Assembly (NCBI GenBank): GCA_003503535.1
Contig: DOCI01000131.1
Span: forward strand, 16,608-43,898
Length of the DNA stretch: 27,291 nucleotides
Direction of reading: 5' to 3'
Source: Planctomycetaceae bacterium
GTDB lineage: Bacteria > Planctomycetota > Planctomycetia > Planctomycetales > Planctomycetaceae
Notes under the pieces: generated by a model
Told to the model about the DNA's origin: nothing
Databases searched by the model: none
The model's input: the letters and a program-made list of their open reading frames with translations, nothing else
Position numbers and translations under genes: made by a program
Shown: positions 8,440 through 16,103 of the stretch, piece by piece
Layout: every line of letters begins with the position of its first letter
How positions within the stretch are numbered: position 1 is the first letter of the stretch

Positions 8440-8769
8440 ATGTCCACTGCCAAAAAACGTCAGCGAGATTGTGATTCGCGGCCGGTCAAATTGCCGGACG
8501 ATGCGGGCGCTGGTGTTTTGGCCAAGCTGGCCTGGGCGGTCGCTCATCCAGCTCGTGTACGAATTGTGCGGTTGTTGATCAGTCGGGAAGCGTGCGTGTG
8601 TGGTGAGATTGTCGCTGAACTACCGCTGGCCCAGTCAACGGTGTCCCAGCACCTGAAGATTCTGAAGGAATCAGGTCTCATCCAGGGAGAGATCGATGGC
8701 CCTAAGGTTTGTTACTGCATCAATCGGGAGATGCTTTCCGAGTTGAAGCAGTTGATTGCAGCCCTGTAG
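8440..8769 (+). CDS. arsR: ArsR-family arsenite-responsive repressor
   Basis: The product has 109 residues with the ArsR/SmtB winged helix fold. LAWAVAHPARVRIVRLLISRE is the first helices, and ACVCGEIVAELPLAQSTVSQ with HLKILKESGLI is the DNA-binding helix-turn-helix and wing start. The pair Cys52-x-Cys54 at the start of the recognition region is the classic As(III)-binding CxC of E. coli-type ArsR, so binding of arsenite should weaken DNA contact. A ribosome site AGAGG stands 5 bases before the ATG. It is the first gene of arsR-arsD-arsA-arsC and is preceded by a promoter and dyad that fit autoregulation. From here to 11461 the sequence is visibly richer in G+C than the genes on either side, which is consistent with an acquired cassette. 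Confidence 0.95.
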   Translation: MSTAKKRQRDCDSRPVKLPDDAGAGVLAKLAWAVAHPARVRIVRLLISREACVCGEIVAELPLAQSTVSQHLKILKESGLIQGEIDGPKVCYCINREMLSELKQLIAAL

Positions 8770-8842
8770 CTGTTTTTTTTGTACCAGACAATCGTCCTTC
8801 GACGATGAACGATATTGTAACGACGAGGAAAGGAAAAATGTC

Positions 8843-9217
8843 ATGAGCACAGTTCAAATCTACGACAAAGCAATGTGCTGCTCGACAGGTATCTGCGGAC
8901 CGCAGATTGATCCTGTCCTGCCCCGGTTTGCCAGTGACCTCGAATGGTTGAAGTCTAAAGGTCACTCGGTCGAGCGCTTCAATCTTGGGCAGCAGCCAGC
9001 AGAGTACGCCAACAATCCCATCGTCAAGCAGATGCTCCAATCCGCTGGAGTGGACTGCCTGCCGCTGGTCTTGGTGGATGGCCGCGTCATGAGTCGCAAT
9101 GAGTATCCCTCGCGAGAAAATCTCGCATTGTGGACGGGGGCATCGTTGGGTGAGTCGATCCTGCCCGTGGTTTCTGAAAACAACGGAGACTGCTGCGGCA
9201 GCTCCGATTGCTGTTGA
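8843..9217 (+). CDS. arsD: ArsD arsenite metallochaperone
   Basis: The product has 124 residues from ATG 8843, which has an AGGAAAGG ribosome site just upstream. An earlier start at 8756 would add 29 unrelated residues overlapping arsR and is rejected. The N-terminus VQIYDKAMCCSTGICGP has Cys12, Cys13 and Cys18, the three As(III)-binding thiols of ArsD at the same positions as in the plasmid R773 protein. The rest (GVDCLPLVLVDGRV) is the thioredoxin-like fold. The C-terminus ends in two vicinal Cys pairs, DCCGSSDCC, also seen in R773 ArsD and not essential there. ArsD hands As(III) to ArsA and weakly represses the operon. The gene is 73 bases after arsR and 9 bases before arsA. Confidence 0.96.
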   Translation: MSTVQIYDKAMCCSTGICGPQIDPVLPRFASDLEWLKSKGHSVERFNLGQQPAEYANNPIVKQMLQSAGVDCLPLVLVDGRVMSRNEYPSRENLALWTGASLGESILPVVSENNGDCCGSSDCC

Positions 9218-9226
9218 GGTATTGCC

Positions 9227-11023
9227 ATGAATCATCTCGATCATCCCACTCGCGTTTTATTCTTCACCGGCAAGGGGGGCGTTGGCAAAACCACGATGGC
9301 CTGTGCCACAGCTGTGCAGCTCGCCGATCAGGGGAACCGCGTACTGCTCGTTTCCACCGATCCGGCGTCAAACCTGCATGATGTCCTGGCGACTCAGATC
9401 GGAAATGAGCCGACGCCGATCACTGATGTGTCCAGACTGTTTGCAATGAACATTGACCCGGCGGAATCGGCCCGTGCGTATCGCGAGCGAATGGTCGAAC
9501 CGTATCGTGGAGTGCTGCCGGACACTGCGGTAGCCAGTATGGAAGAACAGTTCTCTGGTTCCTGCACGCTTGAGATTGCAGCGTTTGATGAGTTCTCTCG
9601 CTTACTGGGCGATGCTTCAGCAACGGCGGAATATGACCATGTCATCTTCGACACCGCTCCGACAGGCCACACGTTGCGTTTGCTCACGCTGCCATCGGCG
9701 TGGTCTGGATTTATGGAGACCAATACGACGGGAACATCGTGCCTTGGACCACTCGCCGGGTTGCAGGCTCAGCAGAAACTTTATCAGCAATCCGTCGCGA
9801 CACTGTCCGATGGAGACAGCACAACGCTTGTTCTTGTGGCTCGTCCCGACGTATCGGCATTGAATGAAGCGGCTCGAACCAGTCGCGAACTGCGCCAGAT
9901 GGGTGTTGCGAATCAGCAGCTGATCATCAACGGCCTGTTCATTGCCACTGATCACAATGATCCGATGGCACTGGCTATGGAAGAACGCTCGGCCAAAGCT
10001 CTAAGAGAGATTCCCAACGTACTCGCCGAGTTGCCACGGACCGATGTCCCATTGACGGCAGGCAACGTCCTGGGGATCGAGTTACTGAGGCTGATCGGCT
10101 CAACCAATGCGATATCAACGACCACTTCAGAAGGTACAGTATCAGCAACGACGGCATTACCCGGTCTCGATTCCTTGCTAACAGAACTCGAAGCACCTGG
10201 GCGCGGTGTGATTCTTTCGATGGGCAAGGGGGGCGTTGGTAAAACAACCGTCGCCGCGAGCATTGCTGTCGCATTGGCCGACCGGGGTCATGAAGTGCAT
10301 CTCTCAACAACCGATCCAGCCGCCCACGTGATGGCGACGCTGGCGGCGGACTCGATGCCTCATCTGACCGTGAGCCGAATTGACCCGATACAGGAAACGG
10401 CGGATTACAGCGCAGAAGTGATGCAGACCGTCGGGGCGTCTCTCGATGACGCGGGGCGGGCATTGCTCGATGAAGACCTGCGTTCTCCCTGCACGGAAGA
10501 AATTGCAGTGTTTCGGGCGTTCGCGCGGGCAGTCGCGGAGGGAGCTGAAAAATTCGTCGTTCTCGATACTGCGCCGACGGGGCACACGATTCTGTTACTC
10601 GATTCGGCATTGGCTTATCACCGTGAAGTCACACGGCAATCGCAGCAAATGCCAGAGTCGGTCCAGAATCTCTTACCTCGATTGCGAGACCCCGAATTCA
10701 CACGAGTATTGATTGTCACGCTTCCCGAAGCGACGCCGGTCCATGAAGCCACACAACTGCAATCCGATCTGCGCCGGGCAGACATTGAACCGTTTGCGTG
10801 GGTCATCAACCAAAGCCTGATACCGCTTGCGGTGACAGACCCTGTGCTAAAGCAAAGGCAGGCAGGCGAATGGCCGTTCATTAAGGAAGTGAAAGAAGTT
10901 CAGGCCCAACGTCTCGCTGTGATCCCGATACTTGCCGTGCCTCCTGTAGGCATTGCCCCATTACGAAAGTTGACAGCACCGGATGTACCGAGAGCTGAAT
11001 CCATTGCATCGACCAGGAATTGA
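9227..11023 (+). CDS. arsA: ArsA arsenite-stimulated ATPase, two-domain
   Basis: The product has 598 residues, the usual length for a duplicated ArsA. Both halves carry a deviant Walker A motif, GKGGVGKTT at residues 15-23 and GKGGVGKT at 333-340. Each has a DTAPTGHT signal-transduction block, at 142-149 and 447-454. The three As(III)-binding cysteines of E. coli R773 ArsA (113, 172 and 422) are here at exactly 113 (GSCTLE), 172 (SCLGPL) and 422 (PCTEEI). So nucleotide and metal sites are intact in both halves. ArsA takes As(III) from ArsD and powers export through ArsB (or Acr3 in some systems). No such pump is encoded in this window, so either it lies elsewhere or the enzyme works without its usual partner. 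The gene sits 9 bases after arsD and 3 bases before arsC, in one transcript. Confidence 0.97.
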   Translation: MNHLDHPTRVLFFTGKGGVGKTTMACATAVQLADQGNRVLLVSTDPASNLHDVLATQIGNEPTPITDVSRLFAMNIDPAESARAYRERMVEPYRGVLPDTAVASMEEQFSGSCTLEIAAFDEFSRLLGDASATAEYDHVIFDTAPTGHTLRLLTLPSAWSGFMETNTTGTSCLGPLAGLQAQQKLYQQSVATLSDGDSTTLVLVARPDVSALNEAARTSRELRQMGVANQQLIINGLFIATDHNDPMALAMEERSAKALREIPNVLAELPRTDVPLTAGNVLGIELLRLIGSTNAISTTTSEGTVSATTALPGLDSLLTELEAPGRGVILSMGKGGVGKTTVAASIAVALADRGHEVHLSTTDPAAHVMATLAADSMPHLTVSRIDPIQETADYSAEVMQTVGASLDDAGRALLDEDLRSPCTEEIAVFRAFARAVAEGAEKFVVLDTAPTGHTILLLDSALAYHREVTRQSQQMPESVQNLLPRLRDPEFTRVLIVTLPEATPVHEATQLQSDLRRADIEPFAWVINQSLIPLAVTDPVLKQRQAGEWPFIKEVKEVQAQRLAVIPILAVPPVGIAPLRKLTAPDVPRAESIASTRN

Positions 11024-11026
11024 ATC

Positions 11027-11461
11027 ATGTCCAAAACCAAAGTTCTCTTTCTTTGTACGGGAAACTCCTGCCGCAGTCAGATGGCCGAAGGCTGGGCCAG
11101 GTATTTGCATGGCGACAAGATCGACGCTTACTCCGCCGGCATTGAAGCCCACGGCATGAATCCCAACGCGATTAAAGTGATGGCCGAAGCAGGTGTGGAC
11201 ATCACAGGGCAGTCTTCCAAGATGGCAAGCACGTTGGAAGATGTGCCGCTGGATGTAGTCATCACGGTTTGCGGACACGCCGATGAGAATTGTCCTGGGT
11301 TTCTGGGGAAAGCCCGTGTTTTGCACGTCGGCTTTGATGATCCGCCAAAGCTGGCAAAAACGGCAGCAAACGAAGTAGAAGCACTGGATCATTACCGGCG
11401 TGTCCGGGATGAAATTCGAGAATTCGTTGCCAACGATTTACTCAATGTGATCTCCGCCTGA
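11027..11461 (+). CDS. arsC: ArsC arsenate reductase, thioredoxin-coupled low-MW phosphatase type
   Basis: The product has 144 residues. It begins KVLFLCTGNSCRSQMAEGW, with the CX5R phosphatase-like loop, nucleophile Cys10 and Arg16. The relay thiols are Cys82 and Cys89 in ITVCGHADENCPG. Positions 10, 82 and 89 match Staphylococcus aureus pI258 ArsC, so this is the thioredoxin-dependent family and not the glutaredoxin-type. It reduces As(V) to As(III) in the cytoplasm. The C-terminus (YRRVRDEIREFV) is the usual closing helix. It is the last gene of the operon and starts 3 bases after arsA. No terminator hairpin was found in the following 100 bases. With reductase, chaperone, ATPase and repressor but no pump, the operon would produce arsenite it cannot itself export. 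Confidence 0.96.
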   Translation: MSKTKVLFLCTGNSCRSQMAEGWARYLHGDKIDAYSAGIEAHGMNPNAIKVMAEAGVDITGQSSKMASTLEDVPLDVVITVCGHADENCPGFLGKARVLHVGFDDPPKLAKTAANEVEALDHYRRVRDEIREFVANDLLNVISA

Positions 11462-11670
11462 ATCCCGAAGGTTAACAGGTCGCAGTCAAATCGTTTGGCC
11501 GAAATAGACACATACCTCACCTTCCATTCTACACCCCGAACGAACCACAATGCTCGCGTAAATCCATAGGTCATTTTCTGGCATGGAAATACAGAGGTCC
11601 GAGCCTGTAGTGGTGCCCCTTTGATATCGATGGAACAGTTGCCTGGAATGGGAATTCTAATTATTTAATG

Positions 11671-11907
11671 GCTGGGAAATCATACTCAATCGTTCCCGGT
11701 CTCGATCCACATGCAGGCAACGGACCATTTCGGGCAACGTCTGAAAACAAATCCAGTTTTGAGTAGCCAGAGGTGCGAGGATCTGGTTGCGATCAAGAAT
11801 AAAAATATGAAGTCGTATGGAGATTCGCGGGTTTCGAAAGAGCAGGGAACTGAAAGTCGGGACCGATTCCCTGAAGGCACCAAACGATTGAACTACCAGT
11901 CATGACC
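11671..11907 (+). repeat. Diverged dispersed repeat, copy A (non-coding)
   Basis: Three blocks here recur in the same order and strand at 17576-17724: GCTGGGAAATCAYACTCA, then CGATC-ACATGCAGG with GRCCAT-TCGG, then ACCGATTCC followed by CAAACGATTGA and CAGTCA. Copy A is longer by roughly 90 bases in the middle. The 64-codon ORF inside it has no recognisable domain. The rest of the 549-base gap between arsC and the small membrane protein (11462-12010) shows no gene. Confidence 0.55.
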
Positions 11908-12010
11908 GTTCAGCCATTGAACTGGCAAATGAAACTTGAGTTGCTATTGTCATTGTATGATTGGCACAAGAATACATTTGTTGTAACACGCCATTAATTG
12001 GATTTTTACT

Positions 12011-12283
12011 ATGCAATGGATCTTTATTATTTTTGGATTCATCATTGGTGCATTTGGTGGTTGTGTCAGCGGTAGCCTTTTGGGCTGGCTGGTTATCCGG
12101 CTAATGGCTGGTCCTTACGCCTTGTCGAATCCTGACTTACCCGGGGGCATGGCGTGGCTGGAAATTTTCATTTTTAGCGCTGTTGGTTTCTTCATTGGAG
12201 GCGTCTATGGCGTACCGCTTGGTAAAAAACTGTACTTGGAAGGACAGTCAATGGGGCAGAATTCTGATGGCGAAGACTGCTAA
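12011..12283 (+). CDS. Small two-helix membrane protein, unknown function
   Basis: The product has 90 residues with two hydrophobic segments, at about 3-31 (IFIIFGFIIGAFGGCVSGSL followed by LGWLVIRL) and 49-73 (WLEIFIFSAVGFFIGGVYGVPLG). Both are rich in small residues spaced as GxxxG or GxxG, which favours close helix packing or oligomers. The short loop (YALSNPDLPGG) and the polar tail ending DGEDC are the only soluble parts. No conserved catalytic residues are visible and I do not recognise a family. The reading frame has normal composition and ends cleanly, so it is probably real although it stands alone between the ars operon and a decayed transposase. No clear ribosome site precedes the ATG, which lowers confidence somewhat. 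Confidence 0.6.
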   Translation: MQWIFIIFGFIIGAFGGCVSGSLLGWLVIRLMAGPYALSNPDLPGGMAWLEIFIFSAVGFFIGGVYGVPLGKKLYLEGQSMGQNSDGEDC

Positions 12284-12310
12284 ATTGCCATCGGCACATT
12301 TTCTCGCTAC

Positions 12311-12871
12311 GGGCCAGTGACTTTTTTTCAGTCAAATCGAAGACGGCACGAATAGACCGGAATCTTTATGTGATGTTGTTCCGGAATCTGCAAACTCGTG
12401 AAGCGATCATGATCGAATCGACTTATAGACTGAATTCGGCGTGAGTCTGCAGGCAAACGAAGAAGTTTGCAGAGCAGACCAGTGATCGCCAGAAGCGTCC
12501 TGCGATCCTCATTCATGATCGAGATACGAAATACACAAAGAAGTTTCGCGAAATTGTGGAAGCCGCGGGCATGAATACGAATCCGTTACCGATAGCCTCT
12601 CCGAACCTGAATGGTCTCTGCGAGTGTTTTATAGAGACAATCAAACTGGAGTGTCTCAATAAGTTTATTGTGTTAGGTAAGATGCATCTCGATTTTCTCA
12701 CGGTAGAGTTTTCGAGTTATTACAACACAAAAAAGTAGCCACATAAAACGGGACCACCTGCCTCCGATTCGAGAGGCTCCTGACGAAGTGGCGAACATTT
12801 CGATCGAACAGATTGAGGTTATGAAATACGTCGGCAGCTTGATCAAGTCATTTGAGCAGAAGGTGGCTTGA
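12311..12871 (+). mobile_element. Decayed integrase-type transposase, most complete copy (copy 3)
   Basis: Joined plus-strand frames read NLYVMLFRNLQTREAIMIES, then (after a stop and shift) QKRPAILIHDRDTKYTKKF, then REIVEAAGMNTNPLPIASPNLNGLCE with FIETIKLECLNKFIVLGKMHL, then FLTVEFSSYYNTKK, a stop, KRDHLPPIREAPDE and finally VMKYVGSLIKSFEQKVA. These are the rve/DDE blocks in order: the first strand region, HDRDTKYT with the second catalytic Asp, SPNLN, the ECL block and the C-terminus. Stops and frameshifts break the frame at least three times. The catalytic Glu position reads CECFIET where active relatives have AERF. It also lies between the ars operon and unrelated genes, mirroring copy 2 on the other side. 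No terminal repeats could be defined. Confidence 0.78.
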
Positions 12872-13048
12872 TAGAGAGAAGGGCAGTCCCATGGATCTGA
12901 GGAGTGAATTGAGAATTACAGACTCTCAAACAAATTGAAATTGAAGAGCGAATCCAGAATAAATCGACTGATGGTTAAAGTGACGAGGACTCGCGCGGTT
13001 AAGTCCAGAATGTTGTGACCAACAGCAGTGCTCGTCGGCATGACAAAT

Positions 13049-13230
13049 GACTGGTACGCCCCGAAACATGCCAGCCTGATTTGGTTAGATAATGGTGGTC
13101 TGCAGAATTTCACACTTTGACAAATTGATAACGTGCCGATTCACCTGGTAACCGTTGCAACTGGGGATATCAACGGCGATGGAATCACCGATATCGTTGC
13201 TGCAAGCCTGAATTTAAGGAAACCCCTTTT
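13049..13230 (+). pseudogene. Remnant of an FG-GAP/VCBS-repeat protein gene
   Basis: One plus frame reads SLIWLDNGGLQNFTL, a TGA stop, then QIDNVPIHLVTVATGDING with DGITDIVAASLNLRKP. GDINGDGITDIV is the calcium-binding D-x-[DN]-x-D-G core of FG-GAP/VCBS beta-propeller repeats, and the part before it matches how such repeats are spaced in planctomycete exported proteins. A Trp codon changed to TGA would explain the stop. Only about 60 codons survive and no start or downstream repeat is visible. It directly follows transposase copy 3, so the gene may have been destroyed by that insertion. Confidence 0.6.
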
Positions 13231-13279
13231 AAAGGATAGGACGAATTACAGGTTGGGAAAGAATAAATGGCGATTAGAT

Positions 13280-13293
13280 TTACACTTGTGTAA
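13280..13293. promoter_or_regulatory. Palindrome upstream of lipoprotein/DUF1559 pair
   Basis: TTACAC-TT-GTGTAA is a perfect 6-bp inverted repeat with a 2-base spacer, about 140 bases before the lipoprotein start. The region is A/T-rich and otherwise non-coding. It could be a binding site for a dimeric regulator; there is no direct support. Confidence 0.25.
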
Positions 13294-13433
13294 AAACACA
13301 TGCACATGCAGGGCGATCGCATTTTATCACGAAAACGGGTTGTAATATTTACATTTCGTGCTACAAGAGGGATACCTTTTCTTATTCAATTCTGAATGAT
13401 TTTCTATCAATCACTTACGCTATTGAGGCTTTC

Positions 13434-13865
13434 GTGAAATTGATTTCTAAGCTGGTACCTGCTGTCTGTCTCCTGATAATTGCTGGATGCAGTGGTGGAG
13501 ACGCTGAAAAAATTGAAACTGCGGTATTTTCAGGCAAAGTCACCTTGGATGGTCAACCTCTGGAAAAAGGGGTGATTCAGTTCCATCCTGGTAACGATGC
13601 CAGCGGGCAACCGCTACGTGGAAAAAGGACCGAAGCAACCATTAATGCCGGTCAATACCAGCTATCCTCTGATCAGGGTGCAGTCGTCGGCGAAAATATC
13701 GTGATGATTTCCGCGACGAAAGTCGTCGGCAAAGAAATGGCCGATGGTGAGGAAATTGATAAAGTCGAACAATATCTTCCGGCAATTTACAATTCTGAAA
13801 CGACATTGTCTGTTAATGTCACGCCAGAAGATCAAGAGCATAACTTTGAACTGAAATCAAAATAA
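13434..13865 (+). CDS. Small lipoprotein with carboxypeptidase-regulatory-like beta domain
   Basis: The product has 143 residues from a GTG start; TTGAGG upstream gives a weak ribosome site. KLISKLVPAVCLLIIAGCSGG is a lipoprotein signal with lipobox IAGC, lipidated at about Cys19. The remainder is a single beta-sandwich-like domain starting FSGKVTLDGQPLEKGVIQFHP, with a middle ATINAGQYQL and an end VNVTPEDQEHNFELKSK. This is the widespread planctomycete lipoprotein that accompanies DUF1559 genes. The gene is followed after 57 bases by such a gene, and the two end at one strong terminator, so they form a small operon. A very similar layout, TVTLEGAPLESGSVVF and a closing FSFDLKSK, is found in the protein encoded at 24250-24678. 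The function of this family is unknown; a structural or sorting role beside the pseudopilin is a guess. Confidence 0.88.
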   Translation: MKLISKLVPAVCLLIIAGCSGGDAEKIETAVFSGKVTLDGQPLEKGVIQFHPGNDASGQPLRGKRTEATINAGQYQLSSDQGAVVGENIVMISATKVVGKEMADGEEIDKVEQYLPAIYNSETTLSVNVTPEDQEHNFELKSK

Positions 13866-13922
13866 TCTATCAACTCCGTTCTGGAGTAAATTTTTTTCAC
13901 CTTTCATTCTAAGGAGTGACTT

Positions 13923-14867
13923 ATGCAGACTCAGCAGAAACAGAAAATACTGGGGTTCACGTTGATTGAACTTCTGGTAGTCATCGCCATCATTGCCATA
14001 CTTGTGGCTTTGCTGTTACCCGCAGTTCAGCAGGCACGCGAGGCAGCTCGAAGAAGCTCCTGTAAAAACAATCTCAAGCAAATGGGACTGGCCTTACATA
14101 ATTATCACGACACCTTCAAGACTTTTCCACCGGCTACTGTCAGAACAAATGCCTCAGGTGTTAACTCATGGACCACCAGCATGATCAGCTGGCAGGCCCG
14201 TATTCTGGGATTCATGGAACAGTCTGCGTTGTATGATTTAACCGACTGGGAAAGATATCCAGGCAATTCTGGAACTAACAATACAACTGTTCGAGGTACG
14301 GAAGTCGCTGCCTATCGTTGTCCGAGCGATCCTGGAAACAGGGGAACGACCGGACAATCGACATACGCACCGACCAGTTATGTGACCTGCACAGCCAATA
14401 GTGGAAGCTTTGCAGCAGGAGGATCAGCATTTCGGAACAATGGTGATTCAGTACTCTTCCTGAATAGCAAAACTAAAATGCGTGACATTACTGATGGAAC
14501 CTCCAATACGATGGTGGTTGCAGAGTGTAGAGTAGGCTCGCAAGTTCGAACTGAAAACGCATCAGGAAATCCTCCTGTCTGTCCAGGTTCAGCTGGGTTT
14601 AATAAAAGACGTGGTTATTCCTGGTTCTTTGCTGATCGTATGCCCGCTTGGTCTTATTCAACCATAGTAGGTCCTAATACCAATATCACGGAATGCGAAA
14701 GCAGCACAGGTGGAACGGCAGTTTTAGGCTCTCGCAGTGAGCATAAAGGAGGGGTGCAGGTCTTACAGTGTGATGGAGCTGTTCGTTTCGTTTCTGAAAA
14801 TATCGATCTGGGAACCTGGCGAAATCTGGGTCACAAAAGTGATGGGAATGTTCTCGGTGAATTCTAA
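13923..14867 (+). CDS. DUF1559 pseudopilin-like protein
   Basis: The product has 314 residues; the ATG has a strong site, AAGGAGTGA, 3 bases upstream. [20 protein letters not shown] followed by [17 protein letters not shown] is the type IV pilin-like N-terminus with the prepilin cleavage Gly-Phe and Glu5. [16 protein letters not shown] is the DUF1559 hallmark. Further on are [16 protein letters not shown], and at the C-terminus the H-to-DG motif [22 protein letters not shown] with a final GNVLGEF. Planctomycetes carry many such genes, and the protein is probably processed by prepilin peptidase and placed in the envelope. Its first 55 residues are nearly the same as in the gene at 24757-25740, but codons differ at silent positions, so this is selection, not recent copying. 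It is second in a lipoprotein/DUF1559 pair. Confidence 0.95.
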   Translation: MQTQQKQKILGFTLIELLVVIAIIAILVALLLPAVQQAREAARRSSCKNNLKQMGLALHNYHDTFKTFPPATVRTNASGVNSWTTSMISWQARILGFMEQSALYDLTDWERYPGNSGTNNTTVRGTEVAAYRCPSDPGNRGTTGQSTYAPTSYVTCTANSGSFAAGGSAFRNNGDSVLFLNSKTKMRDITDGTSNTMVVAECRVGSQVRTENASGNPPVCPGSAGFNKRRGYSWFFADRMPAWSYSTIVGPNTNITECESSTGGTAVLGSRSEHKGGVQVLQCDGAVRFVSENIDLGTWRNLGHKSDGNVLGEF

Positions 14868-14889
14868 AAGTTGCTGACTGACTCACTTC

Positions 14890-14921
14890 AAAGCCACTCA
14901 TCCAGTATGAGTGGCTTTTTT
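14890..14921 (+). terminator. Rho-independent terminator
   Basis: A perfect 12-bp stem, AAAGCCACTCAT / ATGAGTGGCTTT, with a CCAGT loop is followed by a T-run, 23 bases after the DUF1559 stop. It ends the lipoprotein/DUF1559 transcript. Confidence 0.92.
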
Positions 14922-14943
14922 ATTCCACTTTTGGGGAATGTTA

Positions 14944-15081
14944 GTGGGTATGGAACATAAGATCTCCCTGCCGCCCATTCGAGAGGAGCCTAGTGAAGTA
15001 ACGACCATTTCGATCGATCAGATTGAAGTCAGAAAATACGTTGGTGGATTGATCAAGTCCTTCGAGCGGAAGGTGGCTTGA
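14944..15081 (+). mobile_element. Decayed integrase-type transposase, 3' end (copy 4)
   Basis: The plus frame reads LPPIREEPSEVTTISIDQIE followed by VRKYVGGLIKSFERKVA and a TGA stop. This equals the C-terminal 45 codons of copies 1 and 3 with few changes (REEPGEMATISIDLID and REAPDEVANISIEQIE). The match to the other copies starts at GGTATGGAAC, close to where copy 1 has AAATGGAAC. It ends at the common GGCTTGA. Only the 3' end is left. It lies directly before the truncated gene at 15097-15291. Confidence 0.72.
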
Positions 15082-15096
15082 TCGATAAAGCAATAA

Positions 15097-15291
15097 CTTT
15101 CGCTGGCTATTGATAGCCAACCATCTTTCGCTTCATATAAAATATTCTCGGCGTCTGAGCCATTTAACAATAGCCTGACATCTGAAATGCTGATTGAAGT
15201 CGGCAACGATCACCGACTTATCGATCCTGAGCAACTCAAGGCAATGTTGGAAGCGTGTGATCGACTGACAAAGAAAGCAAAACAATCATGA
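15097..15291 (+). pseudogene. 3' end of a truncated gene of unknown family
   Basis: An open frame of 64 codons without a plausible early start runs to TGA 15289-15291. It reads LAIDSQPSFASYKIFSASEP, then FNNSLTSEMLIEVGNDHRLI followed by DPEQLKAMLEACDRLTKKAKQS. Its stop overlaps the following ATG as ATGA, the coupling seen between true operon genes, so it is likely the end of a real gene that once led this operon. An internal ATG 15189 could still give a 33-residue product. The 5' part is missing and the frame meets a stop 12 bases after the end of transposase copy 4, suggesting truncation by that insertion. I do not recognise the family. Confidence 0.5.
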
Positions 15292-16103
15292 CTTTTTCTC
15301 GTTCACTACTTCTACTGACTTTCTACATCGCCATTGTCTGCAATCACTCCGATGCTACCGAACAAACTCGACCGCTCATCGTCGCTCACCGTGGTCTACT
15401 CCGTCACGCACCAGAAAACACGTTGGCGAACTTCAGGGCGTGCCTCGAACTACGACTCGGCTTTGAGTTTGACGTGGAACGAACCATAGACGACCACTTG
15501 GTGTGTATCCATGACAGTACAGTGGACCGAACCACTAACGGAACCGGAAAAGTGTCTGACCTTACTCTGTCACAAATTTGTGAATTGGATGCAGGCAGTT
15601 GGTTTGATCCGAAGTTTGCCGATGAGAAAGTACCGACTGTCGAGGAAGTCCTGAAACTGGTTGCCGAGTACAGGCAGCATGAAGTGTTGATCGCTGTCGA
15701 TCTGAAAGCGGGGGGCGTTGAGCAGGAAGTGGTTCAACTGGCTCAGAAGCACAATGTACTGAACCGACTATTGTTTATCGGTCGGACAATCTCAGATCCA
15801 ATTGTCAGGGAGCGGCTCAAGCAGGCATCGAAATATGCTGATTGTGCTGCCGTCGCCAATAATGCTGATGAATTTCCCAAAGCTCTTGCCGACACCAATG
15901 CTTCGTGGGTTTACTTCCGTTATCTACCCCCAAAAGAGCAATTGGATGCCGTTAGTGGTGCCGGGAAACGATCCTTCATCGCTGGGGCAAAGGTTGCTGG
16001 ATATTTTCCAGAGAACTGGCAGCACTGCATTGAAGTGGGATTGAATGCGATCCTCACTGATTATCCTCTTGAGCTGAGACAAGGATTAAAAGGCAAACAA
16101 TGA
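15288..16103 (+). CDS. Exported glycerophosphodiester phosphodiesterase
   Basis: The product has 271 residues with a signal peptide (MTFSRSLLLLTFYIAIVCNHSDA). The GDPD TIM-barrel motifs are all present: His34-Arg35-Gly36 in VAHRGLLRHAPENTLANF, Glu60 and Asp62 in FEFDVERT, and the catalytic His75 in HDSTVDRTTNGTG. Later come PTVEEVLKL, LIAVDLKAG and the closing LNAILTDYPLEL. Enzymes of this family hydrolyse glycerophosphodiesters such as glycerophosphocholine to glycerol-3-phosphate and the alcohol, using a divalent metal. Location should be periplasmic. The ATG overlaps the stop of the truncated upstream gene and its own stop overlaps the small cupin start (both ATGA), so it belongs to an operon. 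The lost upstream gene may have shared its pathway. Confidence 0.93.
   Translation: MTFSRSLLLLTFYIAIVCNHSDATEQTRPLIVAHRGLLRHAPENTLANFRACLELRLGFEFDVERTIDDHLVCIHDSTVDRTTNGTGKVSDLTLSQICELDAGSWFDPKFADEKVPTVEEVLKLVAEYRQHEVLIAVDLKAGGVEQEVVQLAQKHNVLNRLLFIGRTISDPIVRERLKQASKYADCAAVANNADEFPKALADTNASWVYFRYLPPKEQLDAVSGAGKRSFIAGAKVAGYFPENWQHCIEVGLNAILTDYPLELRQGLKGKQ

Noticed and set aside
9975..10610. Minus-strand open frame of 211 codons inside arsA
   Set aside because: It is antisense to well-conserved ArsA. Long shadow frames are expected in this G+C-richer gene.
11711..11905. 64-codon plus-strand frame inside repeat copy A
   Set aside because: The repeat is shared with 17576-17724, where the frame is not kept, so the DNA repeat and not a protein explains it.
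13313..13320. GCGATCGC octamer palindrome (HIP1-like)
   Set aside because: A single occurrence of an 8-mer without a repeated pattern carries no weight.
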